NCBI GenBank assembly: GCA_017933935.1 | Contig: JADWQK010002383.1 | Location: 434,001-498,000, forward strand | Source of the DNA: Sesamia nonagrioides | Lineage: Eukaryota; Arthropoda; Insecta; Lepidoptera; Noctuidae | Direction of reading: 5' to 3' | DNA: 64,000 bases | Shown: positions 22,601 to 28,934 of the stretch, piece after piece | Position numbering within the stretch: the first letter of the stretch is position 1 | Layout of the letters: each line of letters begins with the position of its first letter | Made by a program: the position numbers and the translations under genes | The notes under the pieces: generated by a model | The model's input: the letters and a program-made list of their open reading frames with translations, nothing else | Told to the model about the DNA's origin: nothing | Database searches by the model: none

Positions 22601-24859
22601 AAGCGGACCTCAGACTCCAAAGCTGAAAAAGCTTCGGATGGGACTGGGATAAACGCTGAGACGATGATGATGATTCGGCCGAATAATAAGTACTATTCGG
22701 CCGAATACCGAATTCCAAAAAAAGTGGCCAAATAGGCCGAATATTCGTGGCAACTCTAGTCATAATACGTGGAAGAAAGATGGTGGATTTAGTATAATAT
22801 TTCAAATGATTCTTTATTCTCGTCTTGTTCGCTCGTTATCTTGGGCTGCCACAAATGTTGCCATACTTTTTTTTTTTTATATTAATTTAATACCCGCCTT
22901 TTCTACAATATAGAGTTTCATGTTTTTTGTTTTTCTTGTATAGAATAGAATACTCTTTATTATGTACACCATAAAGATATACAATATGTAAAGAAAACCC
23001 TGTCCGATCCGTAAAGGTATTGTTAGGTATCGATAACTGATTCTACTAATGCCTACAAAGCCGGGCTATAGTTAAAAAAAAATCCCCCTAAAAAAATAAA
23101 TATTATTTCGCAAAAAGAGGTAACTTAAAACATGTGCGACAGACCATACAGGCGCGGGCGAAGAGGGGCAGGGCACGCGGCACACTGCCGCATCGCTATT
23201 CGCTCAGAATTATACCGCCTAAAATAATGTTGTCTCTTTTTAAAACTTACCAACTTTTGGGGAAGTTGGAATCAATTCGTGGGGAAAAAAGATTATTTCA
23301 AAATTCACTAGTATTGTTACTATGATGATTATGTAACTTTTCATATGTTATTTGGTCATGTGTTTACCTAACCTTTATTATCCTTACGGGTCGGACAGGG
23401 TTTTCTTAACATATTGTATAACCATGAAAGATAAGATGAACCTAAATGTTGGAGTAACTGAGGACTCCTTGATAATACAGACACGCCTATGTTAGTTTAA
23501 TTGACATGAATGTTTTGGTTTTGATTCCCTTTTCAATTGACAGCGACTCAAAAGAGTTATGTTCGTGGGTGGAGACGATCAACTTCGTGTGCGCTGCGTA
23601 CTCAGCGGCTCCACTGGCGGGCGCGGTCGGCTCGCAACGCAAGTTCCAAAGACCATTACTGCCCTGCACACATACGAAGCTCAACATGGTATGTGATATC
23701 CTCAAAATACATGGACCTTTATAATCTGGCCGAGATAGCATTATCTTGGCCAGATCCCAGATCTACCAATCAATCGAGGGATTTAGATAGTATCCAGTTC
23801 GAACAAGATATTAAGGTTCGTATTGCAGAACGTCACTCAAAACTCAAGCATTACTTAAGTCTCGTTTGAAGCCTTTTGATTGGTTGAAACTAGTTTTAAG
23901 TAATGCTTGAGTCTTGAGTAACATTCTGTAATACGGAACTTAATTCTAATGGTTGCCAAAGTGCTGAGCGTGAGATCTTTGATTCGATTCTCAATTTGGG
24001 CTGTAGTATTAACACTCAGTTACAGACCGGAGCATAGATTTGTGCCTGGTTGATGATAACTGGCTCACCTCATGTTCCATGAACAACATCAAACATGTCA
24101 GGGGAAATGAGGGTGTAACATATCAGGGAAAGTGTAGTGCTATGGGTACACATCTGTGTCTGTGAGATTATAAGCGTAATTTTATCTTGTGACAGCGCGA
24201 GCAGCTGGCGGAGCATGAAGAGCGAGCGGCACGACTGGAGGAAGAGCTCGCCGCTCTGAGACACGCGCGGGACAATGCGCCGCACGCGCGCGACAAGGAA
24301 CACTACCTCGTGTACGAAGTCAGTACTGATCGCACCATTATTACTCAAAGCATTTGTTTCAGTTACGCCAATTATTCTAAAACAAAGTAGGTTCCTATGA
24401 AGAAGAATTGGCAAGAAACTCTATGGGCGTTCCTCTAAATCAAAATACCGGTTCCAGCATTCATGGTGAAATTACAAAATGAATGATATATCTGAGAACG
24501 ATTTAGAAATACGTACACGTTAAAAGTGTCCATAGTAAACAAATCAAAAGTCCAGATAATTAAAGTAAACCGTCATAGCTAAGAGAAGCAGCACTGACTG
24601 ACGGCGCCTGTTTATGTACGTACATATGGATCAGCACGGCACCATTATATCATGCACTTGTCTGTCTCCATGTCTATATCAGGCCTGTACTACTAATAAT
24701 TTATTTGTATAACAGATAAAGAGGTACCGCACGTACGCGTACGTGATGCGGTCGCGCGGCGGCGGCGCGGGAGCGGAGGACGTGGCCCCGGCCGTGCCCG
24801 AGCGCGCCCCTCCCGCCCCGGCGGCGGGCCCCCTGGCCCCGGCCGCTCCGCCCCCCTGA
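1504..24859 (+). CDS. Efa6: Efa6: PSD/EFA6-family Arf6 guanine-nucleotide exchange factor (13 exons, 5' end outside window)
   Basis: Exons: 1504-1664, 3401-3511, 6241-6350, 14748-15121, 15837-16012, 16235-16428, 17838-18039, 19206-19357, 20403-20529, 21396-21497, 23544-23688, 24196-24318, 24716-24859. All junctions have AG/GT borders and matching phase; together they give 2121 nt, 706 residues plus TGA. Order: Ser/Asp-rich N-terminal part, Sec7 (about 283-445), PH (about 460-615), coiled coil, Pro/Ala-rich tail. EFA6 proteins load GTP on Arf6 at the plasma membrane; Sec7 is catalytic and PH anchors to phosphoinositides. The arrangement Sec7-PH-coiled coil is that of PSD/EFA6 and not of cytohesins, which have the coiled coil first. 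The first exon start is the least certain; the N-terminus lies upstream of the window. Introns are full of transposons, mostly MITEs and LINE 3' ends. Confidence 0.93.
1736..1801. repeat. Three 22-bp tandem units
   Basis: GCCAGGAATAYTGGCTGGWC TT repeated at 1736, 1758 and 1780, with small differences. Each unit contains an inverted GCCAG...CTGGC motif. Confidence 0.8.
1802..3080. other. Efa6 intron, nothing recognised
   Basis: AT-rich. A weak inverted pair, TGACAGTGGTTATGACGTTTGATTG (2608) against 2725-2755, hints at an old MITE. No coding signal. Confidence 0.35.
3081..3325 (+). mobile_element. tRNA-derived SINE, family 1, copy 1
   Basis: The head has A-box GTGGCGCAGCGGT and B-box GGTTCGATCCCC of a tRNA; the body has GGCCTGGGTCTTGGATG and ends in an AT-rich tail. 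Copies at 27845-28082 and 45760-46140 (both reversed) show it is a repeat, not a tRNA gene. Confidence 0.88.
3401..3511 (+). CDS. Efa6: Efa6 exon
   Basis: Acceptor TGTGGTAG before 3401, donor GTAACG at 3512. It encodes IVWTYNAPVSC followed by a Ser/Thr-rich run ending in DGMSQR. Phase matches both neighbours (starts with one base, ends with two). A tRNA-derived SINE ends about 75 bases upstream. Confidence 0.78.
3547..3808. mobile_element. MITE with GTAGGGTAGTTGACT ends
   Basis: Inverted ends GTAGGGTAGTTGACTA ... TAGTCAACTACCCTAC, 262 bp. The ends resemble those of the elements at 16478 and 61305, so the three may share a superfamily. Confidence 0.75.
3809..4302. other. Efa6 intron, nothing recognised
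   Basis: AT-rich DNA without repeat match or coding signal. Confidence 0.4.
4303..4702. mobile_element. MITE with long inverted repeats
   Basis: TACAACGTGTAAC...GGTATATACATACCAAGG at the left and the inverted form at the right; arms of about 90 bases, total 400. A diverged part of the same family is at about 60010-60125. Confidence 0.8.
4808..5237. mobile_element. MITE family A, copy 2
   Basis: Same inverted ends and TA flanks as copy 1 at 531, 430 bp, close in sequence over its whole length. Confidence 0.88.
5422..5540. mobile_element. MITE family C (GGGTAATTGCGT), short copy
   Basis: Left GGGTAATTGCGTTATA, right TGTGTTACGCAATTAAGG. Fuller copies are at 45495-46205 and 57858-58032. Confidence 0.7.
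5829..6084. mobile_element. MITE with about 90-bp inverted arms
   Basis: TTTCCATTTCGTTAAGAAAAGG...CCTGTCAAATTA in the left arm is inverted at the right. Middle has AACATGGCGAC. Related, partial copies are at 21640-21770 and 62545-62930. Confidence 0.75.
6241..6350 (+). CDS. Efa6: Efa6 exon, Ser-rich and His-rich
   Basis: Acceptor TGTTTAG, donor GTAACA at 6351. It encodes a low-complexity Ser/Pro segment then RATPPHRQLSAHHHH. Phase matches both sides: it ends with a single G that joins GT of the next exon to make Gly. Confidence 0.75.
6434..6575. mobile_element. 142-bp MITE, copy 1
   Basis: Ends TAAGGT.CGT.TTACAGAACGTCACTCAA, inverted at the right. A second copy is at 23811-23942 in another Efa6 intron. 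Confidence 0.82.
6652..6865 (+). mobile_element. Fragment matching only the 5' end of the Dong/R4-type LINE
   Basis: It is homologous, in opposite orientation, to about 38310-38520, which is the leader of the LINE at 30959-38520: CATTTTTCATTGGACTTTTAAA, AAAGCGCGTGATTTATGTAG, GTGGCCACATCATGA. No reverse-transcriptase sequence follows. Confidence 0.75.
7190..7450. repeat. Interspersed repeat, copy 1
   Basis: GTAGGTACCTATGGAGAAGAACGGGCAAGAAACTCCATGG and GACGTATGGATCAGCA match 24388-24650 in the last Efa6 intron. Class not recognised. Confidence 0.6.
7451..7929. other. Efa6 intron, nothing recognised
   Basis: No repeat match or coding signal; short open frames here have no recognisable content. 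Confidence 0.35.
7930..8718 (+). repeat. Two-fold repeat with a TGTATGTATGT microsatellite
   Basis: Two diverged units, about 7990-8220 and 8281-8718, share CCATCTAGCGGACAAAA and TTTGGTATCA.TTGAAAG. The second is split by a Lep-type repeat at 8368-8575. This lies just before the Helitron helicase piece and may belong to the same element. Confidence 0.55.
8368..8575 (+). mobile_element. Lep-type CTAGT-ending repeat (second subfamily)
   Basis: Starts TATACTAATATATAAAGCTGAAGAG, has a (TTTG)n tract, and ends CCACGCGAACGAAGTCGCTGGCGGCTGCTAGT. Close copies: 15160-15368 and, reversed, 62640-62833. The end hairpin and CTAG recall non-autonomous Helitrons. Confidence 0.8.
8726..9112 (+). pseudogene. 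Helitron helicase remnant (PIF1-type C-terminal part)
   Basis: MLRRNLNVNQDLVNGAMGVV, FEWPALLRDQLEQGE and RIEPCLTELDG, then after a frameshift near 8995 KLQGCTLDKAVIDLGKS and AYVALSRVKTIE. These are the closing motifs of the Helitron RepHel helicase. N-terminal Rep and helicase motifs are missing, so this is a dead fragment. Confidence 0.88.
9113..9719. other. Efa6 intron, possible continuation of Helitron
   Basis: No clear motif. A Thr/Asn-rich frame around 9160-9480 has no recognisable domain. Confidence 0.3.
9720..9985. repeat. Tandem units of about 115 bp
   Basis: TCGTAACAAGCACCCCAATTATACTCAAAATTGA and CCGCCATTTTGGATGTCAAAAAGG recur two to three times. A related form (GTCGGCCATCTTGGTTTTAAA, ACGACACCCA) is at 49140-49345 in a Tusp intron. 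Confidence 0.7.
10213..10672. mobile_element. Fold-back element with 173-bp inverted arms
   Basis: Arm 10213-10385 is repeated inverted at 10500-10672, including AAAACCCAACTACGACAAAAA and ACTGAACGGAACAAAGTTGC. Spacer 114 bp. The right arm overlaps the stop codon and last residues of the LINE at 10661. Confidence 0.88.
10661..13298 (-). pseudogene. Jockey/CR1-group LINE ORF2: endonuclease and reverse transcriptase
   Basis: The RT frame is 12328-10661 (555 residues): NYRPISVLPTFSKIFEKLI, FCDLSKAFDWVLHDT (motif A), GVPQGSILGPFLFLIYINDL (motif B), VLFADDTSLLF (motif C with the catalytic DD). The endonuclease is split in two frames: 13298-12948 (HQNIQGF, CITEHWL, SVYRP) and 12972-12262 (VCGDFNINLL, DNIFTN, SDHCGQ). 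The frame breaks near 12960 and 12330 make it non-functional as one protein, although the RT is intact. It lies antisense in the long Efa6 intron between the exons at 6241 and 14748. Confidence 0.92.
13485..13940 (-). pseudogene. Probable upstream part of the same LINE (ORF1 end)
   Basis: An open frame of 151 residues with LLIFVGNRGNLSK, GKVVLFTFPYSDQLP and NYFKNLYLTRDRHNNVMY has the look of the esterase-like (SGNH) ORF1 domain of this LINE group. It lies upstream of the endonuclease on the same strand. The assignment is an inference. Confidence 0.5.
14185..14620 (+). mobile_element. LINE 3' end, copy 2
   Basis: Same family as 1-245 and 20730-21180; here the 5' part is longer (TCGGTGGTAGGCCATAACATCG, GCCGTACGGAGGACGGG). 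Ends in a short A-rich tail. Confidence 0.8.
14748..15121 (+). CDS. Efa6: Efa6 exon, acidic/Asn-rich region
   Basis: Acceptor TTTCCTAG, donor GTAAAC at 15122. It contains SLSEAVSNISSPDYQDQDD, then an acidic Ser-Asp patch (SDPSDSDSTILVSEP), a short basic HKRAKS motif and an Asn-rich tract. It ends on a codon boundary. The ATG at 14753 is internal. Insect and nematode EFA6 proteins carry a microtubule-eliminating motif in the N-terminal half; this exon is a candidate place for it, which I cannot confirm. Confidence 0.85.
15160..15368 (+). mobile_element. Lep-type CTAGT-ending repeat
   Basis: TATACTAATATATAAAGCTG at the start; ends CGCGGTGCAGCTAGT. It begins only about 38 bases after the donor of the Efa6 exon at 14748. 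Confidence 0.82.
15837..16012 (+). CDS. Efa6: Efa6 exon, start of Sec7 domain
   Basis: Acceptor ATATTTCAG, donor GTTAGT at 16013. An acidic Gly-Ser linker is followed by SAERLAKRLYHLDGFKKSD, the first helix pair of an EFA6-type Sec7 domain. Ends with two bases of an Asn codon completed at 16235. Confidence 0.93.
16235..16428 (+). CDS. Efa6: Efa6 exon, Sec7 core with glutamate finger
   Basis: Acceptor GTTCTTCAG, donor GTATGT at 16429. It encodes NEFSRAVAEEYVRHFEFSG then ALSGETQERERVLVHFSRRY. The Glu of GETQ is at the place of the catalytic glutamate finger of Sec7 exchange factors, so the enzyme should be active. Confidence 0.95.
16478..16745. mobile_element. MITE, relative of 61305-61614 in opposite orientation
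   Basis: ATCAAAGATCAGGAGTGGTGGCTGATGACGTCACTGCACGCTACAC and ATTTTTTAGTCAACTACCCTAT match the 61305 element reversed. The left end is worn. Confidence 0.75.
16733..16945. repeat. Tandem duplication of about 105 bp
   Basis: CCTATTCATTTTATTAAATTGTATTCAT through CTATGTACATTCTAAGATTCCA is repeated directly at about 16836-16931 with small changes. Confidence 0.8.
17050..17380. mobile_element. MITE family D, copy 1 (diverged ends)
   Basis: AAGATATCATGACAAAGTTATGAGCTTGTTATG, TTGTCCCAACAAGAATATGGTCAACGC and TTGGAATCGATTCAGTTGCTTA are shared with 26768-27116 and 42147-42440. Confidence 0.75.
17409..17635 (+). mobile_element. Lep1-like repeat
   Basis: ATACTAATATTATAAATGCG, CCGATTTTGATGAAATTTGGCACAG, and the end GAAGCCGCGGGCGGAAAGCTAGT. 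Well preserved. Its left end follows the exon at 16235 and it ends 200 bases before the exon at 17838. Confidence 0.85.
17838..18039 (+). CDS. Efa6: Efa6 exon, Sec7 second half
   Basis: Acceptor CTCTACAG, donor GTATGT at 18040. It encodes DAVHTLTCAIMLLNTDLHG, the second Sec7 signature that lines the Arf-binding groove, and continues to QPLQWAL. A LINE 3' fragment begins about 25 bases after the donor. Confidence 0.95.
18065..18246 (+). mobile_element. Short LINE 3' end
   Basis: CAATTTGCCAGCGGCGGTGTTTCCGTC, ATAAACTAGCGCGCTTTACC, CAGGCGGGATTGAG and an A-tail. Same family as 62222-62545. Confidence 0.8.
18463..19115. mobile_element. MITE family E, copy 1
   Basis: Inverted ends CGATAAAGAATAGAGGTAAACAAACC, about 640 bp. 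A second copy is at 46336-46995. It fills most of the Efa6 intron before the exon at 19206. Confidence 0.85.
19206..19357 (+). CDS. Efa6: Efa6 exon, Sec7-PH linker and PH start
   Basis: Acceptor AATTCCAG, donor GTCAGT at 19358. A Gly/Ala linker is followed by NPFLDVPDLARAVEYKKGYV and MRKCCVDANGKK, the first strands of the PH domain. Confidence 0.93.
19650..20141 (+). pseudogene. LINE reverse transcriptase C-terminal fragment
   Basis: VLCCRKLHIKLRVRLLMCYV, WPVVMYGCEAWTL, RRLRAFEMWCYRRMLRISW, DYLGHVLRHGRY and GRKRKSWLRNIREW: the stretch after the RT domain in endonuclease-reverse transcriptase LINEs of the RTE-like type. It sits in the sense orientation within an Efa6 intron. The 5' part is absent. 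Confidence 0.85.
20403..20529 (+). CDS. Efa6: Efa6 exon, PH domain
   Basis: Acceptor TTTCTTCAG, donor GTAAAA at 20530. It encodes PFGRRGWKMFYCTLRDLVLY and LHKDEHGFRRSQMSDN. The basic GRRGWK stretch is at the lipid-contact end of the EFA6 PH domain. Confidence 0.95.
20730..21180 (+). mobile_element. LINE 3' end with 22-base A-tail, copy 3
   Basis: Nearly the same as 14185-14620; the long A-tail (21159-21180) suggests a recent insertion. Confidence 0.85.
21396..21497 (+). CDS. Efa6: Efa6 exon, PH domain
   Basis: Acceptor TTTATAG, donor GTAAGA at 21498. It encodes IHHALATKATDYTKKQHVF and RLQTADQAEYLFQTR, the middle and later strands of the PH domain. Confidence 0.95.
21640..21770. mobile_element. 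MITE fragment, relative of 5829-6084
   Basis: TTCTATTCAATTAGGAAAAGGACAGCAGATAA and AACATGGCTACCCAAAATACG match the middle and arm of 5829-6084. Confidence 0.6.
21848..22758. mobile_element. Non-autonomous hAT element with exact 8-bp target duplication
   Basis: Ends TAGGGTTGCCACGAATA ... TATTCGTGGCAACTCTA. GTCATAAT is present at 21840-21847 and 22759-22766. The interior is rich in CGGCCGAAT palindromes and is split by a SINE at 22271-22671. No transposase. Confidence 0.93.
22271..22671 (+). mobile_element. tRNA-derived SINE, family 2, copy 1
   Basis: Head CCTCCGTGGCATAGCGTTAG (A-box) and GCGGGTTCGATCCCCGC (B-box); tail (GAT)n. ATTCGGCCGAATAATAA flanks it on both sides as a target duplication. 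A reversed copy is at 27350-27728. Confidence 0.9.
22979..23419. mobile_element. MITE family A, copy 3
   Basis: Inverted ATACAATATGTAAAGAAAACCC ends with TA on each side; it is reversed relative to copies 1 and 2 internally. Confidence 0.87.
23544..23688 (+). CDS. Efa6: Efa6 exon, PH C-terminal helix
   Basis: Acceptor AATTGACAG, donor GTATGT at 23689. It encodes SDSKELCSWVETINFVCAAY, the closing PH helix with its invariant Trp, then SAAPLAGAVGSQRKFQRPLL. Ends on a codon boundary. Confidence 0.95.
23811..23942. mobile_element. MITE, second copy of the 142-bp family
   Basis: Begins TTAAGGTTCGTATTGCAGAACG and ends CATTCTGTAATACGGAACTTA, as at 6434-6575. Confidence 0.82.
24196..24318 (+). CDS. 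Efa6: Efa6 exon, coiled coil
   Basis: Acceptor TTGTGACAG, donor GTCAGT at 24319. Forty-one codons, rich in Glu, Arg and Ala with Leu at heptad spacing (REQLAEHEERAARLEEELAA), the coiled coil that follows PH in EFA6 proteins. It ends EHYLVYE. Confidence 0.93.
24388..24650. repeat. Interspersed repeat, copy 2
   Basis: GTAGGTTCCTATGAAGAAGAATTGGCAAGAAACTC and CATATGGATCAGCACGGC match 7190-7450. Confidence 0.6.
24716..24859 (+). CDS. Efa6: Efa6 last coding exon
   Basis: Acceptor TATAACAG. It encodes IKRYRTYAYVMRSRGG, then a Pro/Ala/Gly-rich tail ending in APPP and TGA at 24857-24859. The exon is far more GC-rich than its surroundings. Confidence 0.93.
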   Translation: MKRYRTYAYVMRSRGGGAGAEDVAPAVPERAPPAPAAGPLAPAAPPP

Positions 24860-26620
24860 CGCGCCATGGCGGTGTTCGCCGCCTGCGTGCTGTGACCCCG
24901 CCGCGCCGTGCACGCGCTGTGCCTGTGCCCGTGCACGTCGCCCCTCTAGTCCCGTCTTCCCGCTCGTCTACATTAGTGCGGCGGACGCCCCGAGCGAGTC
25001 TCTCAGTGCGCGAGTCTTACTTCCGAGTGACTGTGCCGTGAATTATATTTAGTGAATGGATACCCGGGAATCTCGCGGACGACCGAGCGACGAGCTCGCG
25101 ACCCGTCGAGCGTGCCGGACGGACCACGGATCAGTTTTTATAAATTTCATCGTACCGTTAGGAAATTCCTGTTCCGTTGTAACATTTCGCGTCAGCGATG
25201 AGGCTGAGCGGTTATACGCTTTAATTATTCTCTTTTACTATCACAAATATTGGCTTAATTAAGGTACTGTAAGTAAAATCATTCCATATAATCTGTATCA
25301 CTGTTCTCTAGCATACAGATGTAAGAAAGTGATAAAGCTAGGAGTAGCTGTTGACTCATTTTTATTCCGCATGATATTCACTCGGTATTTTATTTGACAA
25401 CGGCTGAATTTATTACAATATTGTAAATAGTTTTTAAAATATTGAGACTGATACATGAAGTTATTTATTTCGTTCGTAAATTAACCAGTGTCAAATCTTA
25501 GGCATCGATAGTGTTTCATTACACCCCTAGGATCTCAGATGTAATTATATTATAGCTATAGAATGAAATGTTTGTGACTGATGTGAATGAAATCTCGTGT
25601 TGATCAATCATTTGTACTTGGGGAAAATCACGTATTAATGTAATACAAGCTTTATTTAATTTTTTAACAGTCTAATGACATTAGGCAGATAGTGATAGTA
25701 GGATATTAAAATCTGAAATATGTAATCTATTGATGATAAGTGTTGCAGCTTAAATGGTAATAAAAACATTTATTTAGTGCTTTATGCCCATGTAATATCT
25801 TTTTCAAATTATGCTAATGCTGTCAAACATGGCAAATCGCTCATTAATTATCCATCCTAAATGTTCTTCTAATTATGCTTATTTGTATTATATTGATTCC
25901 AATACCAAGAAGCACTCTCCTGGGAATATATTTTAAGTGATTGATTAAATTCACTTTAGATGTATAACCATTTGTTGTAAATAAATCATTATTTTTTATG
26001 AATTGTTTACATGTTTTATTTTTATATGTTTTACTTAAATGTATAGCTTGGCGAGTTTTGTTTTTATTTTATAATTAATAAATATTTGCTACTTGTTTGT
26101 GACATTTAACAGCCTGTACTTGATATTTTTATCCTCTCATATTATTGTCTCGCTAATCTATCTTTAAGAAGCAAAGAAAATTTCCCCGCATAATGGGATT
26201 TTAATGTCTGTTAAGCATAAATCATTTTCTAGTGTTGCTCAATCTGATAAAAACATTAGCTTCATATGATTTCAATACCTTTTTCAGATTTAATCATATC
26301 CAAAATTAGTCAACTTGCGAGTATTATAGAATAATATCTATTGGTAAGCATGGAATTAAAATGTTGGCTGTGCTGGAAAATGTAGATTAACAATTTGATT
26401 CTGTAAGTAGCTATTGGGATTATTCTAGCTGGTATTATAACATTTATGACGTAAGCCAGCCTGTGTCTACACAGAATTAATAAAGAGATGAAAATGACCA
26501 GTCTATACACATTTCATATCATGTGAAATGATCTCTTGGGAGCCTGATGAATATTGATCAACTGTAAAAGTACATAATAAATGTCTAAGTATTTGAAACT
26601 ATTGTGTAATAAAATAGCAT
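24860..26620 (+). other. Efa6: Probable Efa6 3' UTR
   Basis: No coding signal follows the stop. GC-rich sequence gives way at about 25140 to AT-rich, mostly repeat-free DNA with AATAAA-type signals near 25980, 26090, 26479 and 26577. The lack of transposons here, unlike all flanking DNA, fits a transcribed UTR. The exact 3' end cannot be read. Confidence 0.5.
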
Positions 26621-26767
26621 TAGTTTTTTTTTTCTTTTATACCAATCATAACCCCTTTTAAGAGCTGAAATAAATATCACAAAAGGAGTGTCCTTGTTTT
26701 TTTTAACCTAGTAACAATATTATTAAAATAATTTCAGTCAAGCATTTAATATCTTGGCTCTTCCATA

Positions 26768-27116
26768 AACAACATTATTTTTTGTTTTTATGAAGCTCGA
26801 AACGCGTTATGTAAAAATATCATGAGAAACCACCAAAGTTGTGAGCTTTCTATCGTACTTGGTTGTCACAACAAAAATATGGTCAACGCTCCGCTCGGGC
26901 AGGCGAGCCGGGTGCGTTGACCTGTGGCATCAGCTGTTGCGCGGGCGTGCGCACGCGTAAGCTGCGTGGCGCGCTCTGTTACCATACTGAAAAATTTCTA
27001 AATTTATTTGGGAAAAAATATAACATGGTGTAAAAATGATTGGAATCGATTCAGTTGCTTATTCTGAACTTTCGTTTCGTACTTTTGTTTCGTATAAAGA
27101 AAAAATAATGTTTTAG
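26768..27116. mobile_element. MITE family D, copy 2
   Basis: CAACATTATTTTTTGTTTTTATG at the left and the inverted form at the right; the middle has a GC-rich block (CGGGCAGGCGAGCCGGG). Confidence 0.8.
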
Positions 27117-27239
27117 AGAAGCAGGTCTGGCAACATCCGAAATTTTTATAGCTCAATATAGAGACTCAAAGAGCATTGAGATAGTCAAAAAGTCACTCAC
27201 CCTGCTGCCGGATGAGCGCACAGTGTTACCATAAACTAA

Positions 27240-27800
27240 AAAAAACAAAAACTTTTTTTTATTTTTGAAACCTTGCCCTACACTAGGAATTTCTTCTATA
27301 TTGTGGGTGTGAATCAAACTCGCGATACGCAGCGCAGGCCACAGCAGTCCTCATCATCCCAGTCGCATCCGAAGCCTTTTCAGCATTGGGAGTCTGGGGT
27401 CCGCTTTACCAGTCCAACTGCTGATATGGCTAAACTTCGACATTTTCCGTGAAGCGACTGCCGTCTGACCTCCACAACCCGAAGGCGACATCGAAGCATT
27501 GCAGTTAGACCAATTGTTAGAGTTTTGAGGGCTCCAACAACCCGTAACGACTGCCGCTAGATGTTCGTATGGCAACCGGGACCGACGGCTTAACGTGCTT
27601 TCCGAAGCACGACCAGACCAGTGCAAATATTCATATTCATGCATACTAATACTTGCACTGTGCGGGGATCGAATCCGCGCCACCTTGCGCAGCGGCCGCG
27701 TCCGCTACCGCTACGCCACGGAGGCTGTCGCACCACTGAACGCAGTGGTTAAGGCTATTGACTGCTGTGGCCTGCGCTAACGATTAACGAATCGTGCAGT
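27240..27800 (-). mobile_element. SINE family 2 copy (27350-27728) inside another SINE-like repeat
   Basis: 27350-27728 is the 22271 SINE reversed (GCGGGGATCGAATCCGCG is its B-box on the - strand). Flanking CTACACTAGGAATTTCTTC (27285) and TGCTGTGGCCTGCGC (27767) belong to the family also at 28260-28440. Confidence 0.75.
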
Positions 27801-27844
27801 CATATTTTAGTATCTGTCTGAAACACGGTTAAACCACCAAAGAA

Positions 27845-28082
27845 ATTTTTATTTTTTACGGATAAATCACACAGATTGAGCTAGCCCCAAAGTAAGTTCG
27901 AGACGTGTGTTATGGGATACTAACTTAACTATAATATATTTATAATAGATAAATATATAGATAAACATCCAAGACCCAGGCCAATCAGGAAAAAAATTTT
28001 TTCCATCATGACCTGGCCGGGGATCGAACCTGGGGCCTCCACGTCGCAGGCAGGCGTGTTGACCGCTGCGCCACAGAGGACG
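27845..28082 (-). mobile_element. tRNA-derived SINE, family 1, copy 2
   Basis: Reverse copy of 3081-3325: CCGGGGATCGAACCTGG and CGCTGCGCCACAGAGG are the B- and A-boxes on the - strand. Confidence 0.85.
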
Positions 28083-28259
28083 ATTGCATATAAGAAAGCT
28101 AATTTCTATTACAGGAGCAATTTAGAGCAACATAGATTTGTCGGACACAACACAGCACACGAATGAACATGAATTCATGACAAAAGGCATCTCACAGAAG
28201 TGATATATATACATTTACGCGCGTCAGTTTATTAGCCTGGATAAGTGATTTAAGATATA

Positions 28260-28440
28260 TGTTTTTTAACTTTACCCCACACTAGGAATTTCTCCTGTAT
28301 TGTGAGCGCGTATACAAACCTATAAACCGACATACACAAACAGCCAGGCCCGGAACAACTAATTGTGGGCCATACAAATATTTTTTCCATGCGAACACGC
28401 GGCGCAGCAGTCGATCGCTCAGCCACTGCACTAATCGTGT
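28260..28440 (-). mobile_element. SINE fragment, third family
   Basis: CCACACTAGGAATTTCTCCTGTATTGTG, CCCGGAACAACTA and GCAGCAGTCGATCGCTCAGCCA resemble 36745-36955 in the hAT element. Confidence 0.6.
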
Positions 28441-28660
28441 TGTCAAAATCTGGTCATATAGGTATTGGATACTTTATTTCTTTCGAAGTCGTCTCGCATG
28501 GTGCTCAGCAGGGTTCCTCAAGGATCGGTTCTCGGTCCACTGATATTTATTTTATACCTCAGACTTGCAAAAGATGCCCAGCCTGCCATTTTCGTTATTT
28601 GCGGATAATATAAAGCCCTCCCTAATCTCCTTTCGTTTGTGCATCATTTTTTTTTACAAA
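28440..28660 (+). pseudogene. LINE reverse-transcriptase fragment
   Basis: RVPQGSVLGPLIFILYL (motif B) followed after a frame change by FADNIKPS, where the motif C FADD has become FADN. Jockey-like and dead. Confidence 0.75.
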
Positions 28661-28934
28661 TGGTTGCCCTGACTGGACAGGTCAACTCATCTGTGTGGAC
28701 CATATCAGACACCAGCCTACATGATCTTCTCATGATCTAAACCAGATTATCTCTGGGCCTTAATGGAGAATATGACCTCAGTTTGTTTCCCCTTCTCAGA
28801 GTAGTCAGATTTGCAAACACTAAAATCAGCCAGTTTAAAAAAAAAAATATTGTTATGTAAAACAAACCTGTTGACAGAACATAAATCAATTATCATAAAA
28901 AACAAACAACATGATTCATTGTCTTAGAATGATT

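Noticed and set aside
25056..25262. Open frame of 68 codons after the Efa6 stop
   Set aside because: Lies in the 3' UTR; no similarity or splice link.
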